Shown here piece after piece: positions 8,031 through 16,390 of a stretch of DNA of 52,129 nt. A model generated the notes under the pieces. The model made no database searches. It was given only the letters and a program-made list of their open reading frames with translations, and was not told where the DNA came from. The stretch comes from Rhodospirillaceae bacterium. GTDB taxonomy: Bacteria; Pseudomonadota; Alphaproteobacteria; Azospirillales; Azospirillaceae. Each line of letters begins with the position of its first letter. The stretch's first letter is position 1. The DNA lies in assembly GCA_029267445.1 (NCBI GenBank), contig JAJUIU010000020.1, positions 1 through 52,129 of the forward strand, read 5' to 3'. Made by a program: the position numbers and the translations under genes.

Positions 8031-9126
8031 CGCGCCCCGCCACATCCTGATGACGGCCGACGGCGTCGGCGGCGTGTGGGATTTCTCCCTGGCGCTGGCG
8101 CACGGGCTGGCGGAGCGCGGGACCCGGACGACGCTGGCCGTGTTCGGCGCACCGCTTCTCGACGATCAGCGGACCGCCGCCGCCGCCGTTCCCGACCTGG
8201 AGCTTGCCGAGAGTGTGGAGCCGCTTGAATGGATGCCGGAGGCTTGGCCGGACGCCATGGCGCGGTCCGGCCAGTGGCTGATGGATCTCGCGGCGCGGAC
8301 GCGGCCGGACCTCGTCCACGTCAACGGTTATGCCCATGCGGCCCTGCCCTTCGGTGCGCCGGTGGTCTGTGCCGCCCATTCCGACGTGCGGTCCTGGTTC
8401 GCGGCCGTCCACGGCACCGAACCCCCGCCCGATTTCGACGCCTATGCGGCGGGGGTGGTCGCGGGACTGCGCCGCGCGGCGGTCGTGGTGGCGCCGACCC
8501 GGGCCACCCTCGCGGCCCTCGCCTACCGGTACGACGTGCCGTTCGAGGGGGCCGTGGTTCACAACGGCCTCGACCCGACCGGGTTCGCCTCCGGTACCAA
8601 GGAACCGCTCATCCTGTCCGTCGGCCGCGTCTGGGACGAGGCCAAGAACATGGCCCTGCTGGACCGGATCGCGCCGGGCCTGGGGGCCCATGTCGCGGTG
8701 GCGGGGACGACGCGGCATCCGGGCGGCACCGACCGGGCGCCCCGGCATGTCCAGGTGCTGGGCCGTCTGTCGCGCGCCGATCTGGCCGGCTGGTACGCGC
8801 GCGCCTCCATCTTCTGCCTGCCGGCGCGGTACGAGCCGTTCGGGCTCGCCGCGCTGGAGGCGGCGCTGTCCGGCTGCGCCCTGGTGCTCGGCGGCATTCC
8901 AAGCCTGCGGGAGGTCTGGGGCGACGCGGCCGTCTATGTCGATCCCGACGATGCCGACGGCCTCCGCCGCGCGATCAACGGCCTGTTCGCCGACGCCGGG
9001 CGGCGCGCCGACATGGCCCAGCGCGCCCGGCTCCGCGCGCGCCGCTACACCGCCGACGCGATGGCGGAGGGCTATCTGGCGGTCTATCGCGGCGCCCGGT
9101 CCCCGGCCCGGGTCGCGGCGGAGTAG
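8023..9126 (+). CDS. Family 4-type glycosyltransferase (GT-B fold)
   Basis: A 367-residue retaining-type glycosyltransferase. The N-terminal domain has an acceptor-side GGVWDFSLALAHGLAERG segment, and the C-terminal nucleotide-sugar domain carries the E-x7-E signature in RYEPFGLAALEAALSG (about residue 270), the donor phosphate/ribose site of GT4 enzymes. The segment ILSVGRVWDEAKN marks the start of the second Rossmann domain. The ATG at 8023 overlaps the radical SAM stop by eight bases; the frame is open further upstream but only as a shadow of the previous gene. It transfers a sugar onto the growing chain; donor and acceptor are unknown. Confidence 0.88.
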   Translation: MADAPRHILMTADGVGGVWDFSLALAHGLAERGTRTTLAVFGAPLLDDQRTAAAAVPDLELAESVEPLEWMPEAWPDAMARSGQWLMDLAARTRPDLVHVNGYAHAALPFGAPVVCAAHSDVRSWFAAVHGTEPPPDFDAYAAGVVAGLRRAAVVVAPTRATLAALAYRYDVPFEGAVVHNGLDPTGFASGTKEPLILSVGRVWDEAKNMALLDRIAPGLGAHVAVAGTTRHPGGTDRAPRHVQVLGRLSRADLAGWYARASIFCLPARYEPFGLAALEAALSGCALVLGGIPSLREVWGDAAVYVDPDDADGLRRAINGLFADAGRRADMAQRARLRARRYTADAMAEGYLAVYRGARSPARVAAE

Positions 9127-9132
9127 GGCGTC

Positions 9133-10260
9133 ATGCGTTTCGTCCTCTTCGTCCACTCCCTCGTCTCCGACTGGAACCACGGCAACGCGCATTTCCTGCG
9201 CGGCGTGGTCCGCGACCTGCTGGCGCGCGGGCATGAGGTCCGCGTCCATGAGCCCGCCGATGGCTGGAGCCTGACGAACCTGCTGGCGGAACCGGACGGC
9301 CCCACCGTGCTGGAGGAGATCGGGGCCGTGTTCCCCGAACTGTCCTCGACCGCCTACGGCCCGGACGGACCGGACCTCGACGCCGCGCTGGACGGGGCCG
9401 ATGTCGTCCTGGTGCATGAATGGAACCCGCCCGAACTGGTGGCGCGGATCGGGCGGGCGCGGGCGGCGGGCGGCCGGTTCCGCCTGCTGTTCCACGACAC
9501 CCATCACCGCAGCGTCACCCGGCCCGACGACATGGCCGCCTACGACCTGTCCGCCTATGACGGGGTGCTGGCCTTCGGGGCCGCCGTGGCGGAACGCTAC
9601 CGCGCCATGGGCTGGTCCCGTGCAGTCTGGACCTGGCATGAGGCGGCCGACGCGCGCCTGTTCCGCCCGCTTCCGGAGACAGCGCCGGAGCGCGACCTCG
9701 TCTGGATCGGCAACTGGGGCGACGATGAGCGCACGGCGGAGCTGCACGAATTCCTGCTGGACCCCGTCAGGCGCCTGGGCCTCTCGGCCGACGTGCATGG
9801 CGTGCGCTATCCCGAAGCGGCCCGGCGGGCGCTGGCCGACGCCGGCATCCGCTACCGGGGCTGGCTGCCCAACCACCGCGTCCCGGAGATCTTCGCCCGC
9901 CACCGCGTGACGGTGCATGTGCCGCGCCGCCCCTATGTCCAGGCCCTGCCGGGCATTCCCACCATCCGCGTGTTCGAGGCGCTCGCCTGCGGGATTCCGC
10001 TCGTCTCCGCGCCCTGGGACGACGTGGAGGGCCTGTTCACGCCAGGGGAGGATTTCCTCCTCGCCCGCTCCGGCCGGGAGATGGCGGAAGCTTTGGGCTG
10101 CCTGCTTTCGGACCCGGCCGCCGCCGCCCGGCTGGCGCGCCAGGGGCGGGAGACCGTCTTGTCCCGGCACACATGCGCCCACCGGGTGGACCAGCTCCTC
10201 GGCATCTGTGCCGAACTCGGCGCGCCCGGCTCGTTCCTCGCCCTCGCGGAGGTGTCCTGA
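9133..10260 (+). CDS. CgeB-like glycosyltransferase, paralogue 1
   Basis: A 375-residue GT-B protein of the CgeB/YkvP group. It opens with a hydrophobic strand and the segment SDWNHGNAHFLRGVVRDL followed by ARGHEVRVHEP, shared in modified form with the next two genes. The C-terminal domain has TIRVFEALACGIPLVSAPW and a GEDFLLA loop, the donor-binding hallmark of this group. A six-base gap separates it from the GT4 gene, and a single base separates it from the next gene, so it is mid-operon. Cytoplasmic, with no membrane segment. The sugar specificity is unknown. Confidence 0.85.
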   Translation: MRFVLFVHSLVSDWNHGNAHFLRGVVRDLLARGHEVRVHEPADGWSLTNLLAEPDGPTVLEEIGAVFPELSSTAYGPDGPDLDAALDGADVVLVHEWNPPELVARIGRARAAGGRFRLLFHDTHHRSVTRPDDMAAYDLSAYDGVLAFGAAVAERYRAMGWSRAVWTWHEAADARLFRPLPETAPERDLVWIGNWGDDERTAELHEFLLDPVRRLGLSADVHGVRYPEAARRALADAGIRYRGWLPNHRVPEIFARHRVTVHVPRRPYVQALPGIPTIRVFEALACGIPLVSAPWDDVEGLFTPGEDFLLARSGREMAEALGCLLSDPAAAARLARQGRETVLSRHTCAHRVDQLLGICAELGAPGSFLALAEVS

Positions 10261-10261
10261 C

Positions 10262-11377
10262 ATGGCTCTTTCCAGCGGACTGTCCATCGCCTTCTTTGGG
10301 TCCAGCCTCGTCTCCGCCTATTGGAACGGGGCCGCCACCTACTACAGGGGCATCGTCAAGGCGCTGGCGGATCGGGGCCATCGGGTCACCTTTTACGAAC
10401 CGGACGCCTATGACCGGCAGAAGCATCGGGACATGCCCGATCCCGACTGGGCGCGGGTTGTGGTCTACCCGGCCACGATCGACGGCGTGTCCCGGGCGCT
10501 GGACGCGGCGCGGGGGGCCGACGTGCTGGTGAAGGCCAGCGGTGTGGGCGTGTTCGACGAATGGCTGGAGGCGGCGATCCCATCCGCCCGTGCCGCCGAC
10601 GCCGTCGCCATCTTCTGGGACGTGGACGCCCCGGCGACGCTGGACCGCATCATGCGGGACCCCGCCGATCCCTTCCGCCCGCTCATCTCCTCCTACGACG
10701 CGGTCTTCACCTATGGCGGCGGCCAGCCGGTGGTGGGTGCCTATGGCGACCTTGGCGCCCGCCTCTGCGTGCCCGTCTACAACGCGGTGGACCCGGCCAC
10801 GCACTTCGCCGTCCCGTCCGATCCCCGGTTCGAGGCCGACCTCGCCTTCCTGGGCAACCGATTGCCGGACCGGGAGGCGCGGGTGGAGCGGTTCTTCCTG
10901 CACGCGGCGGCGATGATGCCGGACCGGCTCTGCCTGCTGGGCGGGGCGGGGTGGGCCGGCAAGCCGGTGCCGGACAATGTCCACTGTCTCGGGCACGTCT
11001 ACACGGCCGACCACAACGCCTTCAACTGCACGCCGCTCGCCGTCCTCAACATCAGCAGGGAAAGCATGGCCTCGACCGGATACTCCCCGGCGACGCGGGT
11101 GTTCGAGGCGGCGGGGGCGGCGGCCTGCCTGATCACCGACGCCTGGACCGGCGTGGAGCTGTTCCTGGAACCGGATCGGGAAATCCTCGTCGCCGCCGAC
11201 GGGGAGGAGGTTGCGGCCCATGTCGACGCGCTGACGCCGGAGCGGGCGCAGCAGATCGGGCGGGCCGCCCAGCGCCGCGTCCTGTCCGAGCACACCTACG
11301 CCCACAGGGCCCTGCAGGTGGAGGAACTGCTCACCGGGCGGGTGCGGCGACCCGTCGGGGCGGGGGCCAGGGCATGA
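10262..11377 (+). CDS. CgeB-like glycosyltransferase, paralogue 2
   Basis: A 371-residue member of the same group. The N-terminus (FFGSSLVSAYWNGAATYYRG then ADRGHRVTFYEPD) and the donor motif (PATRVFEAAGAAACLITDAW followed by EPDREILVA, about residue 280) align plainly with the following gene and more distantly with the preceding one. The start is the ATG at 10262, one base after the previous stop; the open frame continues upstream only as a shadow of that gene. Its own stop overlaps the next start as ATGA. Conserved C-terminal EHTYAHRALQVEELL suggests a helical cap common to the paralogues. Confidence 0.85.
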   Translation: MALSSGLSIAFFGSSLVSAYWNGAATYYRGIVKALADRGHRVTFYEPDAYDRQKHRDMPDPDWARVVVYPATIDGVSRALDAARGADVLVKASGVGVFDEWLEAAIPSARAADAVAIFWDVDAPATLDRIMRDPADPFRPLISSYDAVFTYGGGQPVVGAYGDLGARLCVPVYNAVDPATHFAVPSDPRFEADLAFLGNRLPDREARVERFFLHAAAMMPDRLCLLGGAGWAGKPVPDNVHCLGHVYTADHNAFNCTPLAVLNISRESMASTGYSPATRVFEAAGAAACLITDAWTGVELFLEPDREILVAADGEEVAAHVDALTPERAQQIGRAAQRRVLSEHTYAHRALQVEELLTGRVRRPVGAGARA

Positions 11378-12501
11378 GCGGTGGGCTCGACATCGTCATC
11401 CTCGGCCTCAGCATCACCTCCTCCTGGGGCAACGGCCACGCGACCACCTATCGCGGCCTCGTGCGGGAGCTGGCGGCGCGTGGCCACCGCGTCACCTTCC
11501 TGGAGCGTGACGCCCCCTGGTACCGGGCGCACCGGGACATGGCCGCGCCGGACGGCTGGACGCTCGCCCTCTATGGCGACCTCGCCGAACTGCGGGACAC
11601 GCATGCCGACGTGGTGAAAGCGGCGGACGCCGTCATCGTCGGCTCCTACGTGCCGGAGGGGCGGGCCGTCGGCGACTGGGTGCAGGCGACCGCGACGGGG
11701 CTGCCGGTCTTCTACGACATCGACACGCCGGTCACGCTGGCGGGCCTCGCTGGCGGGGGGACTGAGTACCTCGACGCCGGCCAGATCGCCCGTTACGGCC
11801 TCTACCTCTCCTTCACCGGCGGGCCCACCCTGCGGCGCCTGGAGCGGGACTTCGGCTCCCCGATGGCGCGGGCGCTCTACTGCTCCGTCGATCCGGACGT
11901 GCATCGCCCCGTTGACATGGAAACGCGGTGGGCGCTGGGCTATCTCGGCACCTACAGCCCGGACCGACAGCCCACCCTGGACCGGCTTCTCTGCGCCGTC
12001 GCGGGCGGGATGCCCGGCGAACGCTTCGTCGTCGCAGGCCCGCAGTATCCGGCGGAGATCGTCTGGCCGGACAATGTGGACCGCATCCACCATGTCGGTC
12101 CGGAGTCGCATCCGGCCTTCTACAGCGGCCAGCGCTTCACCCTGAACGTCACCCGGGCGGACATGATCCGGGCCGGCTGGTCCCCCAGCGTCCGCCTGTT
12201 CGAAGCGGCGGCCTGCGCCGCCCCCATCATCAGCGACAGCTGGCCCGGCCTGGATGAGCTGTTCCGGCCGGGGCGCGAGATCCTCGTCGCGCGGGAGACG
12301 GCCGACGTGGTGGCGGCCCTGCGCGACCTGTCGCCGGAACAGGCGGCGGCCCTCGGCCGGCGGGCCAGGACGCGCATCCTGGCCGCGCACACGGCCGCGC
12401 ACCGGGCGGCCGAGCTGGAGGAGCATCTGGTCGCGGCCCTGTCGCATCGCGCCGCCCGCCGCGCCCGCCGCGCCCTTCCGGCAGGCCGCGTCGCCATGTA
12501 G
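11374..12501 (+). CDS. CgeB-like glycosyltransferase, paralogue 3
   Basis: A 375-residue protein, last gene of the coupled cassette. It repeats the pattern of the previous two: LGLSITSSWGNGHATTYRG then AARGHRVTFLERD at the N-terminus, and SVRLFEAAACAAPIISDSW followed by RPGREILVA near residue 275. The Cys-Ser-Val-Asp segment (YCSVDPDVHRPV) between the domains is also family-like. The C-terminal tail ends in an Ala/Arg-rich basic stretch, possibly for membrane contact. The start overlaps the previous stop by four bases. Close similarity to paralogue 2 suggests tandem duplication with divergent donor or acceptor choice. Confidence 0.85.
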   Translation: MSGGLDIVILGLSITSSWGNGHATTYRGLVRELAARGHRVTFLERDAPWYRAHRDMAAPDGWTLALYGDLAELRDTHADVVKAADAVIVGSYVPEGRAVGDWVQATATGLPVFYDIDTPVTLAGLAGGGTEYLDAGQIARYGLYLSFTGGPTLRRLERDFGSPMARALYCSVDPDVHRPVDMETRWALGYLGTYSPDRQPTLDRLLCAVAGGMPGERFVVAGPQYPAEIVWPDNVDRIHHVGPESHPAFYSGQRFTLNVTRADMIRAGWSPSVRLFEAAACAAPIISDSWPGLDELFRPGREILVARETADVVAALRDLSPEQAAALGRRARTRILAAHTAAHRAAELEEHLVAALSHRAARRARRALPAGRVAM

Positions 12502-12659
12502 CGGGCGGCTGCGCCGGAAATCCAGGCGTCGGCCGCAGGCCACGCATGCGCGCGGCCGCGTGGTCAACGCCCGTCCCCGCCGCCACATGGAACGGCAAAT
12601 GGGTGGACAGCACGGCTTTGGGCGGGTTACTCACCTGTTCGGTGCCGGACGAGGATTGG

Positions 12660-13403
12660 ATGCTTGAGGACAAGGTGGGCGGCGCGCCCCAGCCGGAGCT
12701 GACGGGGCCGGATGCGCCCTTGCGGGAGGTCGCGGCACCGGCGCGCATTTCCTTCGCGGAGCGCCGGGCCCTGTTCAATCGCTATGTGAACATGCTGTTC
12801 GTGGACCACGCCGTCTTCCGGCTGGTCTACAGCAACATGCACCGCATCTCCCCGAAGATGTACCGCTCCAGCCAGCCCACGCCGGGCCACATCGCCCGGG
12901 CCGCGCGCATGGGCATCAAGACCATCATCAATCTCCGCGGCCGGCGCGAGGATTGCGGCTCCTGGGTACTGGAGGACCGCGCCTGCCGGGAGCATGGGGT
13001 GACCCTGGTCGACTTCCCGGTCAATTCCCGCGACGCGCCCAAGAAGCACAACCTCCATGCCGCGCGCGACATCTGGAACCGGATCGAGTATCCGGCCCTG
13101 ATGCACTGCAAGGCGGGGTCCGACCGCGTCGGCTTCATGAGCGTGCTGTACCTGTTCGTGCACGAGGGCGTGCCGCTGGATCAGGCCATGAAGCAGCTCA
13201 GCCTGCGCTACGGCCATGTGCGGCAGGCCAAGACCGGCATCCTCGACCATTTCTACGAAAGCTATCTCGCCTACAACCGCGACACGCCGACCGACTTCTT
13301 CGCCTGGGTCGACGAGGTCTACGACCCGCCCAAGCTGAAGGCGGAGTTCATGTCCCAGTGGTGGGCCAACACCGTCACCGACGGCGTGCTCAAGCGCGAA
13401 TAG
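12660..13403 (+). CDS. Tyrosine/dual-specificity phosphatase-like protein
   Basis: A 247-residue protein carrying the cysteine phosphatase signature HCKAGSDR (HCx5R) at about residue 144. The preceding MYRSSQPTPGHIARAARMG and TIINLRGRRED segments are typical of the bacterial tyrosine-phosphatase family that includes proteins next to polysaccharide genes. The start chosen is ATG 12660, with a GAGG about 8 bases upstream; an in-frame ATG at 12546 would add 38 low-similarity residues. It lies 158 bp after the glycan cassette on the same strand, so it may be its last or an independent unit. It could dephosphorylate a tyrosine kinase that controls export, or a small phosphorylated substrate; neither is proven. 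Confidence 0.85.
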   Translation: MLEDKVGGAPQPELTGPDAPLREVAAPARISFAERRALFNRYVNMLFVDHAVFRLVYSNMHRISPKMYRSSQPTPGHIARAARMGIKTIINLRGRREDCGSWVLEDRACREHGVTLVDFPVNSRDAPKKHNLHAARDIWNRIEYPALMHCKAGSDRVGFMSVLYLFVHEGVPLDQAMKQLSLRYGHVRQAKTGILDHFYESYLAYNRDTPTDFFAWVDEVYDPPKLKAEFMSQWWANTVTDGVLKRE

Positions 13404-13406
13404 GCC

Positions 13407-13838
13407 TCAGGCCGCGTATCCGGGCCACAGCTCCTGGACCGGTGCGGGCAGCATGTTCCGCACCTCCTCCACCTCGCCCACGCTGACATGGCGGGAGATG
13501 ACCGTGAACACGGCCATCGACGCCAGCTCCGGATCCAGGTCCGGATGGGCGGAGAGCTTCTGGCTGACACCGGCCAGGAAGGCCTCCCGGCTGCGATAGC
13601 TCTCCGGCGTGCGGGCCGGGTTCCAGCTCTCGAAGAAGATGCCCCGCATCAGGGTGGGCAGCTGTGCGGCGAACTGTGCCGCCTCCTCCACCGTCAGCCG
13701 GTCGCGCAGCTGATGCAGGACCGCGCGCAGGGCGGCGTAGATCGCGGCGTCGTTCTGCGTTCCCATCTCCGCCTGCAGCTCCTTCAGCCAGATGTTTGTC
13801 TGCTGCACGGTGCGGGCGAACATGGCGGGCTGTGTCAT
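13407..13838 (-). CDS. DUF2267 domain protein
   Basis: A 143-residue cytoplasmic helical protein. The AIYAALRAVLHQLRDRLTVEE block and LPTLMRGIFFESWNP segment are the DUF2267 hallmark, and the family usually has about 130-145 residues, so it looks complete. Biochemical role unknown; homologues often sit near stress-response genes. Its stop lies three bases from the stop of the convergent phosphatase gene. It is downstream of DUF6671 on the same strand, with a 74-bp gap. Confidence 0.85.
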   Translation of the reverse strand: MTQPAMFARTVQQTNIWLKELQAEMGTQNDAAIYAALRAVLHQLRDRLTVEEAAQFAAQLPTLMRGIFFESWNPARTPESYRSREAFLAGVSQKLSAHPDLDPELASMAVFTVISRHVSVGEVEEVRNMLPAPVQELWPGYAA

Positions 13839-13912
13839 GGCGGGCGCTCCATCGATGCGGAATCCGGCGGGGTCCCGGGCAACAGGTGCTGCCGGGCGTC
13901 GTCACCTGCGCA

Positions 13913-14755
13913 TCAGGGATTGCACTCACCACATTGGCCGGGGTCCGCCACGGACGGTCGGTCGGGTCGCGTGCGGACCTCGCCATGCCCGCAGCTGGGG
14001 CAGGTCCAGCGCTCGCCCAGCGGTGCCGCCGTCGGCGTTCCGCACCAGCCGCAGGGCAGGCCTGGAACCGGGCCGTCGCCGCCGAACCCCGGCCGTCCGC
14101 AGGCGGGGCAGGGGGTCGCCAGCCGCTTTGCCAGCCGGGCGGCCAGCCTGCGGATCTCGCCCATGCGCACCGGGTTCAGGTGTGCCCGCATGTCGACTTC
14201 GATCCGCGCCGTTCCGTCCCCGCTGGCGGCGGCGGCGTCCCGGATCGCGGCCGCGACCGCGGCGGGCTCCGCGACGCCCTTCAAAAGCGGGCCGTCACCC
14301 AGGTTGGGCCGCACGATCACGGCCTGACGGGGAAAGCCGATGCGGCGCAGGAACGCACCCGCCGCGTCCAGGTCGCGGGCCGTCGTCTGGCCATGGGTGG
14401 TGCGCAGGCTGATGCGGCTCTCCACCACCCTCAGGCCGCTTTCCAGATCGACGAAGGCCAGCAGCTCCTGCCCGCAGGGCAGCCAGGGCAGGGACGGGTG
14501 GGGCCCGAAGCTGCCCTCGCTGGCGATGCCGATGGGCACCCTTGCCGTCTCCGCACCCCGGCGCGCCTTCAGCAGGACCGTCTCGCGCGGGGTCCCCGGC
14601 CGCTCCACCTCGCCCGTGAAGGTGCCGAGCATGTCCGTGTCGAAGGCGGCGACCGTGACCGACAGGCCGAGGCGGCGGGCGAGCGGCGGCGCGATCGCCC
14701 GCTCCTTCCCGTGCTTCGTTCCAAGGGCGGCCGTCCGCCCGCGATAAGGATGCAT
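13913..14755 (-). CDS. DUF6671 family protein with C-terminal zinc-ribbon cysteines
   Basis: A 280-residue protein whose first residues (MHPYRGRTAALGTKHGKE) match the usual DUF6671 start, so I prefer ATG 14755, preceded by GGGAGG, over the upstream ATG at 14806. The N-terminal two thirds are family-specific. The last 60 residues contain four CxxC-type pairs (CPACG, CGWCG, CPSCG, CGEC), consistent with one or two zinc ribbons. The biochemical function is unknown. It lies 63 bp downstream of egtB on the same strand and may be co-transcribed with it. Confidence 0.78.
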   Translation of the reverse strand: MHPYRGRTAALGTKHGKERAIAPPLARRLGLSVTVAAFDTDMLGTFTGEVERPGTPRETVLLKARRGAETARVPIGIASEGSFGPHPSLPWLPCGQELLAFVDLESGLRVVESRISLRTTHGQTTARDLDAAGAFLRRIGFPRQAVIVRPNLGDGPLLKGVAEPAAVAAAIRDAAAASGDGTARIEVDMRAHLNPVRMGEIRRLAARLAKRLATPCPACGRPGFGGDGPVPGLPCGWCGTPTAAPLGERWTCPSCGHGEVRTRPDRPSVADPGQCGECNP

Positions 14756-14818
14756 GCGCCCGCCTCCCGTCCGGCCCGAAGTGGGCTGGCCGGGCGTCGG
14801 CGTCAATGGTGCCGCCCG

Positions 14819-16156
14819 TCAGGCGTCCTCGGCCAGCCGGATGCCGGCCATGTGGCGGCGGGTGGCGGGCGGCAGGCCGGCGCGGTAGGTGGCGCGGATC
14901 ATGTCGCCCGGCGTCAGCGCGCTCCCGCCCCGCAGCGATATGTGCCCGGCCGGCGGCGGCCCCTCGTAGCAGCCGATGGAAAGGTCGGACGCGCGCCCAC
15001 GCGGATAGGGGGTGAGCGGGCTCGCCGTCCATTCCCAGGCGTCGCCGTAAAGCTGCCAGGGGCCGTCCTCGCCCGCCGCCACCGCCACGGCGGGATGGAG
15101 CCGGCCGTACTCCAGCAGGTTCCCGGTGCGGCGCCGGCCGTCGGCCACCACCTCCCATTCCGCCTCGGTCGGCAGCCGCTTTCCGGCCCATCGGGCGAAG
15201 GCGGCGGCCTCGTACCAGCTCACATGCGTGACCGGCTCCTCCCCGTCCACAAGCCGCGTGCCGGTCAGGGTGAAGTGGTGCCAGTCCCCACCCCGCTTGA
15301 ACCAGTAGGCGGGGGCGGTCCAGCCCCCCGCGCGGACCGCCCTCCAACCGTCCGGCGTCCAGTGCGCCGGGGTCCGGTAGCCGCCATCCTCGATGAACTC
15401 GAAATATTCAGCGCAGGTGGTCAGCCGTGTGGCGAGGCGGAACGGCTCCAGATGGACCCTGTGCCGGGGCCCCTCGATGTCGAGGGCGAACCCGCCGCCG
15501 TCATGCCCGATGTCGCGCAGCCCGCCGTCATGCCCGAACCAGCCCAGCCCCGGTGCCGCCGACAGGGGTGCTAAGGTTCCCGGCTGGTAGGCGGGGCGCA
15601 GCGGGTTGCACCAGAACGCCTTCTTGATGTCCACGAGGATCAGTTCCTGATGCTTCTGCTCGTGGTGCAGCCCAAGCTCGATCCGCCGCGCCGCCGCCGG
15701 CCACTGCGCCGTCGGCAGCTCGTCGATCAGCCGCGTCACGGCCGCGTTGACATGGTCCCGCCAGCGCATCACGTCCTCGGCCGACGGCCGGGACAGCAGG
15801 CCGCGCATCACCTCGGGCAGGGGGTTGCCCGCCGGCTGGCGCGCCGCGCCGAACAGATGCCCGAAGCGGTCGTCGAAGGCGCGGTAGGCCGGGATGAAGC
15901 GCTCCAGCACGAACCGCTCCAGGAACCAGGAGGTATGCGCCAGATGCCATTTGGTCGGGCTGACCTCCGGCCCCGCCTGGACCAGCTGGTCCTCCGCCGT
16001 CAGCCGTGCCGCGAGCTGGCCCGTGACGCTGCGGATGCGCCTGAAGCGGGCCGACAGCAGGGGCCGCGTCTCGTCCTGGATCGCCGGAAGCTCGGGCGGG
16101 GCCGACACGGGCTCCGCGCCGATGGGGCGGCGGTCGTCGGGTCGGATGTTCGACAT
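14819..16156 (-). CDS. egtB: EgtB, hercynylcysteine sulfoxide synthase-type (ergothioneine pathway)
   Basis: A 445-residue non-haem iron sulfoxide synthase. EgtB couples hercynine to cysteine or gamma-glutamylcysteine with O2. The N-terminal DinB-like helical domain has the iron-ligand histidines in [14 protein letters not shown] (about residue 68) and [11 protein letters not shown] (about 166-171). The C-terminal formylglycine-enzyme-like domain has [33 protein letters not shown] and [18 protein letters not shown]. Length and order match EgtB. SD GAGGA is 8 bases before the ATG. No EgtD methyltransferase is adjacent, whereas egtB and egtD are usually paired; it must be elsewhere if hercynine is made. 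Confidence 0.93.
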   Translation of the reverse strand: MSNIRPDDRRPIGAEPVSAPPELPAIQDETRPLLSARFRRIRSVTGQLAARLTAEDQLVQAGPEVSPTKWHLAHTSWFLERFVLERFIPAYRAFDDRFGHLFGAARQPAGNPLPEVMRGLLSRPSAEDVMRWRDHVNAAVTRLIDELPTAQWPAAARRIELGLHHEQKHQELILVDIKKAFWCNPLRPAYQPGTLAPLSAAPGLGWFGHDGGLRDIGHDGGGFALDIEGPRHRVHLEPFRLATRLTTCAEYFEFIEDGGYRTPAHWTPDGWRAVRAGGWTAPAYWFKRGGDWHHFTLTGTRLVDGEEPVTHVSWYEAAAFARWAGKRLPTEAEWEVVADGRRRTGNLLEYGRLHPAVAVAAGEDGPWQLYGDAWEWTASPLTPYPRGRASDLSIGCYEGPPPAGHISLRGGSALTPGDMIRATYRAGLPPATRRHMAGIRLAEDA

Positions 16157-16390
16157 GGCCGCGGTCCTCGAGGGGCTAATCCGGTCGCGCCGCCATCCGG
16201 ACGACGGCGGCGCTGTCCTCCCTCATTGAACGTCACCGCCAAGCCACGGTGCCAACACGGACATTAGCTAGCGCTTGCCTCAGTCGGGCTAAGACTTCCC
16301 CGGACGCGCCGATGCCGACGCGTCGCGTGCGCGTCGGCGCGCCGGGCTGTTGTGGTGCGTTGACCCTCCGCAGCCTTCCGAACGATCGAG

